A stretch of DNA of 59,683 nt from an uncultured Eggerthellaceae bacterium (GTDB lineage Bacteria > Actinomycetota > Coriobacteriia > Coriobacteriales > Eggerthellaceae). The notes beneath the pieces were generated by a model, which saw nothing but the letters and a program-made list of their open reading frames with translations, was not told where the DNA came from and ran no database searches. Shown piece by piece: positions 41,147 to 50,163 of the stretch. The stretch spans positions 1-59,683 of the forward strand of contig CAJOIP010000005.1 of the NCBI GenBank assembly GCA_905234785.1, in the 5' to 3' direction. Each line of letters begins with the position of its first letter. Within the stretch, counting starts at the first letter, position 1. The translations under genes were made by a program, and so were the position numbers.

Positions 41147-42040
41147 TTACACGATGATGCGGCCCTCGCCGGCCTTGTTGGGCACCGAGTCGAGCTGCCA
41201 CTCCGGGAAACGGTGCAAGCCGTGCTCCAGCTCCTGAATCAGCAGCTCCTTGTCTTGTGGCAGCGTGCCCGACACGCGCACCGGGTTCGACACGTGCAGG
41301 CCGAAAAACCAGCAATCGGTCACCTCGAGGCGCTTCAGGAACTCGATCTCCTCGGTGATGTAGTCGCGCAACGTGCATTCCTCGAACGCGCCGTCTTCGA
41401 CGAGCTGCTCGAGCCTTGCGCCTTTGTCCACATGCAGCGGCGAAACGAACACGAGCGTCGGGTTCGCCTCGTTCACGATGGCCGCGTTGGCCTGCGCATG
41501 CTCGACCGTGCGGCCGCGCCCGGCGGCGCAGGTGATGATGTTCAAATTGAAAGGCATGCCCGCTTCGTTCAGGCGGGCCAGCGCCTCGCGTGCCTGCTCG
41601 AGCGTATAGCCCTTGTTCATGAAGGCGAGCACGTCGTCGAGCCCCGACTCCAGGCCGATGTTGAAGTCCGCGTACCCGAGCTCGGCCAGCATGCGCAGCT
41701 CGTCTGCACTCTTGGTCAGGATGTTGTTGATGGACGCGTATCCGCCAATAGTCTGTATGCGCGGCAGGTACTCGTGAATGAGCTCTGCGATGCGGACGAG
41801 CCTATCGGTGCCCAGGCAAAACGCATCGCCGTTCACCAGGAAAACGCGCTTGTGCAGCGTGCGGTTGCGCGCAACATAGGCGATGTCCTCCTCCACCTCT
41901 TCCATCGGCGAAACGGAAAACGGCACGTCTTGGTACATGCTGCAGAACGTGCACGCGTTATGGCTGCACCCGGTCGTCACTTGCAGGAGCAGCGACCGTT
42001 CCTCGTACGGCGGCCTGAACGTCAACCCCGAGTAATGCAT
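41147..42040 (-). CDS. Radical SAM protein
   Basis: The 297-residue protein has the cluster motif CSHNACTFC (C-x4-C-x2-C) in LLQVTTGCSHNACTFCSMYQ, rather than the usual C-x3-C-x2-C. VFLVNGDAFCLGTDRLV and NIGLESGLDDVLAFMNKGYT are typical of an uncharacterised radical SAM subgroup widespread in anaerobes. It lacks an obvious second cluster domain or SPASM. AGGAGG precedes the ATG. A TTACAAT box near 42170 may be its promoter. No neighbour hints at a substrate. Confidence 0.8.
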   Translation of the reverse strand: MHYSGLTFRPPYEERSLLLQVTTGCSHNACTFCSMYQDVPFSVSPMEEVEEDIAYVARNRTLHKRVFLVNGDAFCLGTDRLVRIAELIHEYLPRIQTIGGYASINNILTKSADELRMLAELGYADFNIGLESGLDDVLAFMNKGYTLEQAREALARLNEAGMPFNLNIITCAAGRGRTVEHAQANAAIVNEANPTLVFVSPLHVDKGARLEQLVEDGAFEECTLRDYITEEIEFLKRLEVTDCWFFGLHVSNPVRVSGTLPQDKELLIQELEHGLHRFPEWQLDSVPNKAGEGRIIV

Positions 42041-42324
42041 CGTGCCCTCCTATTCGCGCGTCCATCGCGACGGTTCGCCAGGGCGCTTCCGATCACCGCA
42101 GCGAACAGCTTCCAAGCCCGCTGCCAGATGAAGCTTTTGGCATCCCCTCTTCACTTGACGGGCTCATTGTAACAAGGCCGTTCACAACCCCCAAATGATG
42201 CCATTTGTCACATAGAAGGTGCGTAATTGGCATTCTCGACGGGAAAGGCAACGCCACTCGTTTGCTCGCTTTGCAAGGAGCTGCCAGCAAACGCGCGATT
42301 GCTGCAAGGTAAGGCCTCGGCAAC

Positions 42325-42486
42325 GGGTGCAAAACCCCGAATCTCGAACACCCGATGTACCAAATTGCAGGTTTTGCACCCCGATTTGGCGCAAATTGCG
42401 GGTTGTGCACCTGAAATCGACCGTTTTCAGGTGCAAAACCCCGAATCTCGAACAATACGTGCTCGAAATTGCAGGTTTTGCACCCG
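42325..42486. repeat. Direct and inverted repeats with alternative hairpins
   Basis: Two copies of a ~57-base unit (from 42325 and from 42430, offset 105) each pair GGTGCAAAACC with GGTTTTGCACC. Both carry the direct block CCCCGAATCTCGAACA and AAATTGCAGGTTTTGCACCC. Between them GCACCTGAAA (42407-42416) pairs with TTTCAGGTGC, using bases needed by the second unit, so the hairpins are mutually exclusive. The gap 42041-42520 has no gene that I can support. Confidence 0.75.
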
Positions 42487-42520
42487 GTTTGGCGTGAAGC
42501 AGGATGCGCAGGGGCGCTGC

Positions 42521-43984
42521 CTAGCAATCCTGCAAGGCGTTCGCGCGCTTGACGACGACCTGCTGGGCAGCTGCCGTGCGCGAGCGGCGGGCTGCACGTG
42601 CCGCCATGAGGGCCAAGACAAATCCGCACACGTCGACGGCGAAGGCCACGAGGCAGGCCACGTCGAAACCGCTTGCCACGGCGGCCGCCTCGGCAGCGCC
42701 ATTGGCCATGGCAGATGCCTGCACCATGGAAAGCACGCCCACGAACAGCGACGAGCCCACGCAGCCGGCGATTTGGAACAGCGTGCTCATGATGGTGACG
42801 CCATGCGGGTACAGGCTGCGGTCGAGCGAAGCGAGCGCATGGCTTTGCGCCGGCCCCATGGTGAACGCGCAGCCCGCGATGGCCGGGGCGTAGAGCGCCA
42901 CGATGAGCAGCGAGGTGGCGGCGGAATCGCAGAACGAGAGCGCCAGCACGAAGCACGTGATGACGCCCATGCCCACAGGCACGATGACGCTGATGCCCCA
43001 GCGGTCGTACGCCTTGCCGGCGATGGGCGCGAGCACGCATGACACGAGGCAGGCGGGCAGCAGCGTAAGCGCCGCCTGCAACGGCGTGAAGCCGAGCGAG
43101 CCCTGCATGAACAGCGGCAGCACGATGTTCATGGAGAACACCGTCATGAGCGCGGCGAGCACCACGCCCGCGCCCAGGCGGAACGAGCGCACGCCGAACG
43201 GGCGCAGGTCGAGGAACGGATGGTCAAGCCGACGCTGGCGCACGATGAACGCCGCCATGCACGCGATGCCGACGGCAAGCGCCGCGCCCGCCACCGCGAG
43301 CTGCCCCGAGAACACCGTGGAAAGCCCGTACAAGAGGCCGACGAGGCCGAGGGACACGAGGCAGACCGAGGGGGCGTCCATGCGCGGGTTCGTGAGCTCG
43401 GCCACGTTGCCGACGAACACGGCAGCCACGGCGATGCAGGCCACCACCAGCACGGCGAAGGCGACGAAGAGCGCGGGCCAGTCGAAGGCGGCGAGCACGG
43501 CGCCGGCCGCAATGGGGCCGAACGCCGGCCCGAGCGTGGTCATGGCCGTGACGATGCCCATGTTGGCGCCAAGCTTCTCGGGCGCGCTGATGGCAAGCAC
43601 GAGGTTCATGCCGATGGGCACGATCATGCCGGTGCCGAGCGCCTGCACGACGCGCGCCGCCACGAGCACGCCGAACGCCGGCGCCGCGGCGCCCATGAGC
43701 GTGCCGGCGAGCAGCAGCCCAAGTGCCACGAGGAACAATCGGCGCGTTGGCACCTTCTGGTAGAGGAAGCCCGTCACGGGCACCATGATGGCCGCCGCCA
43801 GCATGTAGGCGGTCGTGAGCCACTGCACCGTGCCCGCCGACACGGCCATGCTGGCCATGATCGGGTTCAGGGCCACGTTCAGAAACGTCTCGTTGAACGT
43901 GGCGAGGAACGTCGACGCGGCGACGGCGAGCAGCACGCCGCCCACGTTCACGCTCTTGGTCATGCGGTTGGATTCGGTATTCAA
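42521..43984 (-). CDS. MFS multidrug exporter, DHA2/EmrB type
   Basis: The ~487-residue protein has about 14 hydrophobic helices, the DHA2 layout. The first helix region (VGGVLLAVAASTFLATFNETFLNVALNPI) and the following TVQWLTTAYMLAAAIMVPVT match EmrB/QacA proteins, as does GFLYQKVPTRRLFLVALGLL at loop 2-3 and VVQALGTGMIVPIGMNL in helix 4-5. It should export hydrophobic compounds with proton antiport. GGGGAG lies upstream of a TTG at 43984; an ATG at 44002 is the alternative. Confidence 0.83.
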   Translation of the reverse strand: MNTESNRMTKSVNVGGVLLAVAASTFLATFNETFLNVALNPIMASMAVSAGTVQWLTTAYMLAAAIMVPVTGFLYQKVPTRRLFLVALGLLLAGTLMGAAAPAFGVLVAARVVQALGTGMIVPIGMNLVLAISAPEKLGANMGIVTAMTTLGPAFGPIAAGAVLAAFDWPALFVAFAVLVVACIAVAAVFVGNVAELTNPRMDAPSVCLVSLGLVGLLYGLSTVFSGQLAVAGAALAVGIACMAAFIVRQRRLDHPFLDLRPFGVRSFRLGAGVVLAALMTVFSMNIVLPLFMQGSLGFTPLQAALTLLPACLVSCVLAPIAGKAYDRWGISVIVPVGMGVITCFVLALSFCDSAATSLLIVALYAPAIAGCAFTMGPAQSHALASLDRSLYPHGVTIMSTLFQIAGCVGSSLFVGVLSMVQASAMANGAAEAAAVASGFDVACLVAFAVDVCGFVLALMAARAARRSRTAAAQQVVVKRANALQDC

Positions 43985-44307
43985 AGTCAACTCCCCTTTC
44001 ATCGAGTCACCGTTTGCGTCTTGCGACGCGGCAATGAACGCCCGTAGGCGAACCGACGCTTTCCCGATGCGCTGGAGTTGCTCTCTGAAGAAAACTGGAT
44101 GCCGTTAATTCCTTGACAGCTGGTCACTTTACGGATTTCGGAAAACGCTCGTAAGTCACTTCGCCGAGTTCCACAATTCGAACAAACTCCCCGCTCAACA
44201 GGTGTATCGTGAAAGGGAGCCTATGCGTCCGGCCCCATCGGGCGCCCTGTTTCGCGCATATGGTACGCTTGTTGGCGACGACTGCCGAAACGAGATGGGA
44301 GGGCCTG
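43985..44307. other. Divergent intergenic region without a supported gene
   Basis: This 323-base gap separates the MFS gene from the divergent GNAT gene. It includes an isolated TTGACA at 44113-44118 without a matching -10, and a well-formed AAAGGGAG before an ATG at 44222 whose frame gives no recognisable protein. No repeat or RNA was identified. Confidence 0.4.
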
Positions 44308-44898
44308 TTGGACGCGACCGTGATGCAAGGGAAAACGCCGCCAGCGGAAGCGCTTCGGGAACGCGATGCGCTGACTTCGCCGACGGTGCGGGCCGAGGTC
44401 GCCGCGCTTTACGAGGAGGCGTTCCCACCCGAAGAGCGCATCGACCCCACACTCCTCGACGAGCTTGCGGGCGAGCCGGCGGTGGCGTTCACCGCCTACT
44501 ACGACGGGGAGCGGTTCTGCGGGTTCAGCTACAGCATCGATGCCGGCGACTACCTGTACCTGCTCTTCCTGGCCGTGCGCGGCGCCGAACGGTCACGCGG
44601 GTACGGCACGCGCATCCTCGCCCAGCTGAAGGGCCAGTTCCCGGGTCGCATCATCGTGCTCGAGGTGGAACCCGCCGACCAGTCAGCCCCCAATGCGGTT
44701 CAGCGGCGCAGGCGGCTCGCCTTCTACGAGCGCAACGGCTTCACGCCCGCCGGCTTCGACTCGATCGAGGGAGACATGACCTACACGCTCCTGAAGACGC
44801 CGGGGCCCTTCGACCCCGCCGCGTGCACGCGCGCAATCGTGCGCGCCGTGAAGGGCCGCGTCCCCTTCGGGCTCGTCGCCTCGCCCGCAACACCCTAG
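44308..44898 (+). CDS. GNAT-family N-acetyltransferase
   Basis: The 196-residue protein has the GNAT fold: VAALYEEAFPPEERID at the N-terminal helix, GFSYSIDAGDYLYLLFLAVR leading to the acetyl-CoA loop SRGYGTRILAQLKG, and RLAFYERNGFTPAG near the C-terminus. GGGAGGG four bases before TTG 44308 selects that start; longer frames from 44209 lack similarity. The tail after TPGPFDP may have been extended by read-in to foreign sequence, since a LysR remnant follows 15 bases later. The substrate is unknown. Confidence 0.75.
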   Translation: MDATVMQGKTPPAEALRERDALTSPTVRAEVAALYEEAFPPEERIDPTLLDELAGEPAVAFTAYYDGERFCGFSYSIDAGDYLYLLFLAVRGAERSRGYGTRILAQLKGQFPGRIIVLEVEPADQSAPNAVQRRRRLAFYERNGFTPAGFDSIEGDMTYTLLKTPGPFDPAACTRAIVRAVKGRVPFGLVASPATP

Positions 44899-44912
44899 CC
44901 GCATGAGCGGCC

Positions 44913-45080
44913 GCCTACAGCCTGGTCGCGGACCGCGTGTACGTGCCGCTCGAGGGCATGAGCGATCTTCTGCGACCGTGCTTCATCTACCTGAAGTCCA
45001 ACGACAACCCCGCGCTCGGCATGTTCGCCGAATTCCTCGCCGAGGCAGCGACGGAGGCTCACTCGAGCGAGTCGAAGTAG
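44913..45080 (+). pseudogene. LysR-family regulator, C-terminal remnant
   Basis: A 55-residue stretch reads AYSLVADRVYVPLEGMSDLL, then RPCFIYLKSNDNPALGMFAE and a stop at 45078-45080. This is the end of a LysR substrate-binding domain ('..vP..gl......iy.kdn.spal..f'). The DNA-binding domain and most of the effector domain are missing. It overlaps the 3' end of the HD-GYP gene on the other strand by 22 bases. Confidence 0.6.
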
Positions 45081-46123
45081 CGCTTCCCCATTTCGCGCGC
45101 GTCGGCGTCGCGGCAGGCGTTCACGTCGTCGAAGTTTGAAACGAGCAAGTCGACGACCTGCTTGGACAGCGGGCCGTTGTCGGCGTCTTCCCGCAGGATG
45201 GCTATGACCTTCTCCTTAGGCATGCTGGCACGGTAGGGTCGCTCTTCGGTGAGGGCTGAGAAGATGTCCGCCACGGCCATGATGCGCGAGCCGAGCGGAA
45301 TCTGCGGTTCCACCAGCTTGAAGGGATAACCTGAACCGTCGAGCTTCTCGTGGTGGAACGTCGCCCAGGCGCTGATCTGCCCGAACCCGTCGACTTTCCT
45401 GAGCAGCATGTACGTGAAGTACGCGTGCTCCTTTATGACGTCGCGCTCCTCGCGCGTGAGCTTGCCTGGCTTTTCCAGGATGGCCCGCGGCGTGGCGAGC
45501 TTGCCGATGTCGTGCAGGTTGCCGGCGATGCGCATCATCTTGCACTCGTCTTCGGACATGCCGGAAAGCTGCGCCAGGCGCACAGCCGATGCCGCCACGC
45601 CAGCGGAATGCATGGCCGTGAAGGGGCTTCTGAAGTCGATGATGAGCGACATGAACTTCGTGAAGTGAACCGCCTCGTCAAGCGTCACGTAGCGCTCGGC
45701 CGGCACGAAATCTGCGAACGACTTGGGGTTGTGCAGCAGGTCCATCCACACGAACTCCTTTTCGCGCACCCGCTCGAACGCCTCGATGGCCTTCGGCATA
45801 AAGCGCGCCTCGGAAGAATCGAGAACGGCACGTCGGATGCCCTCGACTTGGTTCAGCGCATGGCGGTCGTCTTCGAGCATGGTTGCCGCGATGTCCGCCA
45901 CGTGCACGACATGGCCGATAAGCACGGGGTTTTTAGGCAAGGGGTAGTGCTTCGCCACCCCGCCTAGGAACTGCGCGCTCTCAGCGATCTTGGCAAAGCC
46001 GTGCGTGACGGGCAGCGCTTGCCGCAGGGGCGTTGCGCTCGGGAGCCTTCCGCCCGTGACCCAACCCGACCACATCGCATCTGCGTCTTCACCCGTGACG
46101 ATGGCCCCCACGTCGTGAAACAC
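45059..46123 (-). CDS. HD-GYP domain protein, apparently 5'-truncated
   Basis: The C-terminal half holds an HD-GYP domain: FTAMHSAGVAASAV, NLHDIGKLATPRAIL, HAYFTYMLL and FHHEKLDGSGYPF, with PLGSRIMAVADIFSALTEER. HD-GYP proteins usually hydrolyse c-di-GMP. The N-terminal part (LFALFGAVFHDVGAIVTGE and KNPVLIGHVVHVADIAATM) looks like a second, degenerate HD domain. Sequence before ~46150 changes to an unrelated fragment in another frame, and no ribosome site is visible, so the true 5' end seems lost. A GTG at 46123 or ATG at 46075 could still start a shorter protein. Confidence 0.65.
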   Translation of the reverse strand: MFHDVGAIVTGEDADAMWSGWVTGGRLPSATPLRQALPVTHGFAKIAESAQFLGGVAKHYPLPKNPVLIGHVVHVADIAATMLEDDRHALNQVEGIRRAVLDSSEARFMPKAIEAFERVREKEFVWMDLLHNPKSFADFVPAERYVTLDEAVHFTKFMSLIIDFRSPFTAMHSAGVAASAVRLAQLSGMSEDECKMMRIAGNLHDIGKLATPRAILEKPGKLTREERDVIKEHAYFTYMLLRKVDGFGQISAWATFHHEKLDGSGYPFKLVEPQIPLGSRIMAVADIFSALTEERPYRASMPKEKVIAILREDADNGPLSKQVVDLLVSNFDDVNACRDADAREMGKRYFDSLE

Positions 46124-46153
46124 GGCCCCGAACAGGGCGAACAGGCGGTCATG

Positions 46154-46284
46154 TCCGTAAGGCCCAAAAACGCCGTCATGTCCTTGTAGGACGCGATAGC
46201 GCCGGCATACGGGCTCGGCGACGACGAGCTCAGCAGCAACGCGGCTTTCGTAGCCTTGGCCGGCTTGCCAATGGCGTACACGCG
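46154..46284 (-). pseudogene. NAD(P)H:FMN reductase-like fragment
   Basis: In one frame the minus strand reads VYAIGKPAKATKAALLLSSS followed by YAGAIASYKDMTAFLGLTD. This resembles the third quarter of flavodoxin-fold NADPH-dependent FMN reductases (a 'KkaALLltsas...aGavasYkamtaylGw' pattern). Both ends are cut: at 46285 by the headless aldo/keto reductase and at ~46154 by the HD-GYP frame. Confidence 0.4.
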
Positions 46285-47241
46285 TTGGGTGGCGGCAGCG
46301 AGGAAGAGCTTGCACGCGCGCTCGTGCAACGCCACCCGCGCGAAAGCTACCAGCTGGCCACGAAGGCCATCTCGTGGATCGGCTACACAAAGCCCGAACA
46401 GGCCCAAGCGCAGTTCCACCAGTCGCTCGAGCGTACGGGCGCAGGCTACTTCGACTTCTACCTCATGCACATGACGGGCGGCATGCGCACGCAGGCGTTC
46501 GACTTGCTCGGCATGTGGGATTTCGTCGCGGGCCTGAAAGAACAGGGGCTCGTGAAGCACATCGGGTTCTCGCACCACGGCACCGCCGAGGAACTCGACG
46601 CCATCATCGCCGCGCACCCGCAGGTGGAATTCGTGCAGCTGCAGGTGAACTACCTCGACTGGGAAAACCCGGTGAACCAGAGCCGCGCATGCATGGAGGT
46701 GGCCGCCAAGCACGGCGTGCCCGTCGTGGTGATGGAGCCGCTGCGCGGCGGTCTTCTGGCCGAGCCGCCTGCCAACGTGGCGCGCGTGTTCGCCGAGGCG
46801 CAACCCAAGCAATCCCCCGCCGCCTGGGCCCTGCAGTACGTGGCCAGTCAGCCCAACATCATCACGGTGCTCTCGGGCATGAACTCCATGGCGCAGATGG
46901 AGGACAACATCGCTGCGCTCAAGGGCTTCAAGGGACTGAGCCCCGAGCAGATGGGCGTCATCGACGCGGCGATGGACGAGTTCGCCACGTTCGACCTCAT
47001 CCCCTGCACGGGCTGCAACTACTGCGCGAAGTCCTGCCCGCAGAACGTCGGCATCTCGGGCGCGTTCCTGGCCATGAACGCCGAGATCATGTTCGGCCGC
47101 CATGTGCAGGAGTGGCTTAACGGCGGGTCGGGGAAGAACCCGCCGAGCGCCTGCATCGAGTGCGGGGCCTGTGAAGCCATGTGCCCGCAGAACATCCCCA
47201 TCATCGAAGAGCTGAAGCGCGCCGCAGAGGTCATCGGGTAA
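46285..47241 (+). pseudogene. Aldo/keto reductase with ferredoxin module, N-terminus missing
   Basis: The frame corresponds to residue ~54 onward of the intact paralogue at 55269. It keeps GSEEELARALVQ, YQLATK (catalytic Lys), FYLMHMTGG (catalytic His) and two four-cysteine clusters, CTGCNYCAKSCP and CIECGACEAMCP. The first beta strand, the catalytic Asp and the catalytic Tyr (FDTARAYD in the paralogue) are absent. A TTG at 46285 could start a 318-residue protein, but it would lack half the active-site tetrad. Confidence 0.7.
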
Positions 47242-47250
47242 ACGCGCATA

Positions 47251-47292
47251 GTGGGCCAATGGGGACATTCTGCCCTGTCCCCATTGGCCCAC
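47251..47292. repeat. 17-bp-arm hairpin, CCAATGGGGACA family
   Basis: GTGGGCCAATGGGGACA pairs perfectly with TGTCCCCATTGGCCCAC around an 8-base loop, starting ten bases after the truncated aldo/keto reductase stop. It shares CCAATGGGGA with the elements at 12061 and 25140. Confidence 0.8.
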
Positions 47293-47299
47293 TTGAAGG

Positions 47300-47461
47300 T
47301 TACACCTGCACCTTGCCTGCAAGCACGTTCTTGTAGTCTTCCCAGTTCTCGCGAAGCAGCTGGGGCGTGGGTAGCTCGTAGGGGCAGCGCTGGATGGGCA
47401 GCGCCCCGAAGGCGTTCTGCACGGTGGATATGCCGGTCGATCCGAGCGTAACGGTGCGCAT
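47300..47461 (-). pseudogene. Aldo/keto reductase reduced to its two ends
   Basis: The 53-residue frame starts MRTVTLGSTGISTVQNAFGA, which is a normal aldo/keto reductase N-terminus, and after about residue 25 continues as CPYELPTPQLLRENWEDYK and AGKVQV, which resembles the C-terminal end of such proteins. The ~250 residues between appear deleted in frame. AAAGGGG is correctly placed before the ATG, so a short product could still be made. Confidence 0.55.
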
Positions 47462-47510
47462 GAACATCCCCTTTCCACGGTTGAGACCAGTATACCGTCG
47501 TCGCGCAGCG

Positions 47511-48596
47511 TCAGGGCTTCAAGCCCTGACATATTCGCATCTCCCAGAGCGTACGCAACAGATAGGCGGCGTTGCGCTCGAGCTGCTCGCGGGTCACCGT
47601 GCCTCCCGCCAAGCCGGCCAAGAGCGCCTCGTGGTCTTTCTTGCTGCCGGGCATGAACAGGCTGCAGCCTGCGGCGGCAACCTTCGCAGGGTCAGGGCCA
47701 GGGTACTTCGCCCCGCTCGTGAGCAAGTCGCCGCCCACGACCCAGTCGGTCATGACCACGCCGCCGAAGCCGAACTCGTGGCGCAGGATTCGCGCAAGCC
47801 CGAGGCTTTCTGACGTATGCGTTCCGTTGACCAGGTTGTACGACGTCATGAGAGCCCGGGGTGCCGCCTCGCGCATGCAAATGCCGAAACCCTTCAAGTA
47901 AATCTCGCGCAGGGCCCGCTCGCTCACGATGCTGTTGTTGGCATAGCGGTTGGTCTCCTGGTTGTTCGCGGCGAAGTGCTTCACCGTGACGCCGCGCCCA
48001 GGGTGCGCCTGCACGCCACGCGTGAGCGCTGCGGCGAACAGGCCGCTTACAAGCGGGTCCTCGGAATAGTATTCGAAGTTGCGCCCGCACAGCACGTTGC
48101 GGTGGACGTTGAGCGCCGGCCCGCAGGTCGACTTCCTCGAAATCGACCGGCCCGAAGAGCCGCTCGACCTGGCGGACCACGATGTCGCGTCGAAGTAACG
48201 GTACCCCACGAAGATGCCCTCGCGGTAGCGCGTGTCGTCCGGCTGCGCGAAGTCGCCGAGCTGGCAGTAATCGTCGCAGGCTGCCCAGGTGGTGGCGAGC
48301 TTGCCCGACGGGTAGCTTATGCCGAGCAGCACGTCTGCCACGGCAGCGCCCATCTCCACGCCGAGCTGCGATGCGACGAGGATGTTTCCCACGCCCGCAA
48401 CGGGTGTCAGGTCGACGGGCCCGCCCGCGTTCACGATGAGCATGAAGCGGTCGTACGCCCGGTCGAGCGCGAGGATGTCGCGCACTTCGCTGTCGGTGAG
48501 CTGGAAGTCGCCCTTATCGGGCAGCCGGTCGTTGCCCTCCCCGGACAGGCGCGCGACCACGTAAATCGCCTCGTCCTCGATTTCGAACGTGCTTAC
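47511..48596 (-). pseudogene. GH3 beta-glucosidase remnant with internal deletion
   Basis: The frame first reads GH3 C-terminal domain sequence (FMLIVNAGGPVDLTPVAGVG, GISYPSGKLATTWA, YREGIFVGYRYFDA), then after a ~20-residue nonsense junction reads the catalytic domain (GPALNVHRNVLCGRNFEYYS, VKHFAANNQETNRY and nucleophile GGVVMTDW). That order is the permuted arrangement of some GH3 enzymes. Several hundred residues at the junction, about 48110-48190, and the beginning of the protein are missing. The residual 3' part is too incomplete to be a working enzyme. Confidence 0.7.
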
Positions 48597-48806
48597 GCTT
48601 CTCCTTCCGCCTTCGGCTTCTACCGGAAAGCAAATGAAACGCCTATACATGGTACTGGCAATGCAATTAAGCATTGGGGTGGATAGGCGGATATGCACCA
48701 GTGTAGCGCACAAGCCTCGGCGAAGCCCGAGAAGCGTGCGGGAGCGCGACACCTGCGCGATGACTCAACGTTAACTGCCCGCCATGTTCACGGCAGCGCT
48801 CGCAAC

Positions 48807-48818
48807 TAGAATAGGTCC
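48807..48818 (+). promoter_or_regulatory. -10 box giving a leaderless start at 48819
   Basis: TAGAAT (48807-48812) is followed by exactly six bases and then the ATG at 48819, the same spacing as at the elp3 and Trm9-like starts. No Shine-Dalgarno sequence is present. Confidence 0.45.
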
Positions 48819-49454
48819 ATGCAGACGTTTGACGGCATAGTGCGCAAATCGTGGTTCGCCCCGAAAACGTGGGCGTTCTGGCGCGCGCTCATCGTGTGCT
48901 TCTTCGCGTTCAACATCATCGGGCATTGGGTGGAACTCGGCTACTGCGTCGCCGTCGATGCGCTGTTCGACGCCGTCGAGGACGACTACGCGGTGTGGGA
49001 CGATCCCTGGTGGCACCCCTACTGGGTGTATGGCCTGGGCGTCGTGTTCATGACGCTCGTGTTCGAACCGGTGAAGGAGCGCCTGCTGAGGGGCAGCGCC
49101 AGCGTATGGGAGACCGTGGCTAAAACGTTCGTGCTGGCCATGTTCGTGTCGATGGTGCTCGAGCTGACATTCGGGCTCATCGTGAACCAACCCGACGCCG
49201 CGGGGAACTACCCGTATTGGAACAACGAGAAGCTGCCGTTCAACGTCTTGAACCAGGCCTGGCTCGTGAACGACTTCTTCTTGGGCCTGGCCTCCACCGT
49301 CTACATCTGGGTCGTCTTCCCGCTCGTGTGCGCAGGGTTTGAGCACCTGAAACCGCGCACGGCCAACATCGCGTTCGCGCTCATCGCCGCAGGGTTCGCC
49401 CTCTGCTGCTTGACATCGTACCTGGAAATCATCGCCTCGGGCCGCTTAGGGTGA
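48819..49454 (+). CDS. Membrane protein, putative CmpB-like (ABC transporter type IV) family
   Basis: The 211-residue protein has about five hydrophobic segments. FFAFNIIGHWVELGYC resembles the 'F..ys..GW..E' opening of the CmpB-like membrane family, and a related segment (FSMVGHWVEMLFC) occurs in the 331-residue protein at 54201, so the two are paralogues. VVFMTLVFEPVKERLLRG in this protein matches ADLVLKPAKEAIVGA there. The gene appears leaderless. No function is known. Confidence 0.55.
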   Translation: MQTFDGIVRKSWFAPKTWAFWRALIVCFFAFNIIGHWVELGYCVAVDALFDAVEDDYAVWDDPWWHPYWVYGLGVVFMTLVFEPVKERLLRGSASVWETVAKTFVLAMFVSMVLELTFGLIVNQPDAAGNYPYWNNEKLPFNVLNQAWLVNDFFLGLASTVYIWVVFPLVCAGFEHLKPRTANIAFALIAAGFALCCLTSYLEIIASGRLG

Positions 49455-49488
49455 GCGCACGGGAGCCGATAGCGCTACTCGCCGGCCG

Positions 49489-50163
49489 TCATAGCTGCAC
49501 GAACGCGTACTCGTAACCAGTTTTCGCGCTGTATTCCAAGAGGTCCGCGGGAGCGCAGCTGAGCGCGCGGGCAAGGGCGATTACGTAGTCAGCCCTTGCG
49601 TGATTGATGTTCTTCTGGCGCTGCTCGTACTGCTGCAGCGTGCGCACGGGGACGCCCGCCGCAGCTGCCAGTTGGCTTTGGCTGAGTCCGGCGACCATGC
49701 GCCGCACCTTGAGGTTCGTCTCGGGCTGCGCACGATTCATGGCGGAGTCGAGCCGGTCGCAGAACTGCCGAACGTCCATCTCGTGATAAGGCGAGTACAG
49801 CGAGCGTACGTCCTCGATGCCGACGCGCTGCTGGATGGCGGCGAACGGCCACCCGCTCGCCCACTGGTAGAACGCCAATGCCCAGCCGGTCCAGTAGACC
49901 GAATCTGCTACGGGGGAAGGCCTCCAGATCCCCGGCTCGAATACAGGTCCACTCGGCCCAACCACTTCGAGGGCAAGCTCCTCGCCCGACCGGCCGGCGA
50001 CGATGGCGGGATCACCCGCCTCGAATCGCCTCGACACGGGGTGTTCCAGGAACAGCCGGTGGAAGTCGGCCAGCTTAAGCCCCATGCCCGACACGGCGAA
50101 GTCGAGCATGGCTCCCAGCCTGCGCTGAGCGCCCGACACGTACGTCTCATCGTAGGCGTTCAT
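49489..50163 (-). CDS. HTH antitoxin-like partner of the DUF3990 protein
   Basis: The 224-residue protein has an N-terminal domain (YVSGAQRRLGAMLDFAVSGM, FEAGDPAIVAGRSGEELALE) that I recall beside DUF3990 toxins, and a C-terminal XRE helix-turn-helix (VRRMVAGLSQSQLAAAAGVP, RTLQQYEQRQKNINHA). Its start overlaps the toxin gene end by 17 bases, so translation is coupled. A palindrome before the toxin gene is a likely binding site for this protein. The role as antitoxin is inferred from arrangement. Confidence 0.68.
   Translation of the reverse strand: MNAYDETYVSGAQRRLGAMLDFAVSGMGLKLADFHRLFLEHPVSRRFEAGDPAIVAGRSGEELALEVVGPSGPVFEPGIWRPSPVADSVYWTGWALAFYQWASGWPFAAIQQRVGIEDVRSLYSPYHEMDVRQFCDRLDSAMNRAQPETNLKVRRMVAGLSQSQLAAAAGVPVRTLQQYEQRQKNINHARADYVIALARALSCAPADLLEYSAKTGYEYAFVQL

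Noticed and set aside
44222-44906. ATG 44222 frame with a good Shine-Dalgarno site
   Set aside because: The product has no recognisable fold and runs antiparallel in frame to the GNAT protein, which has the clear motifs.
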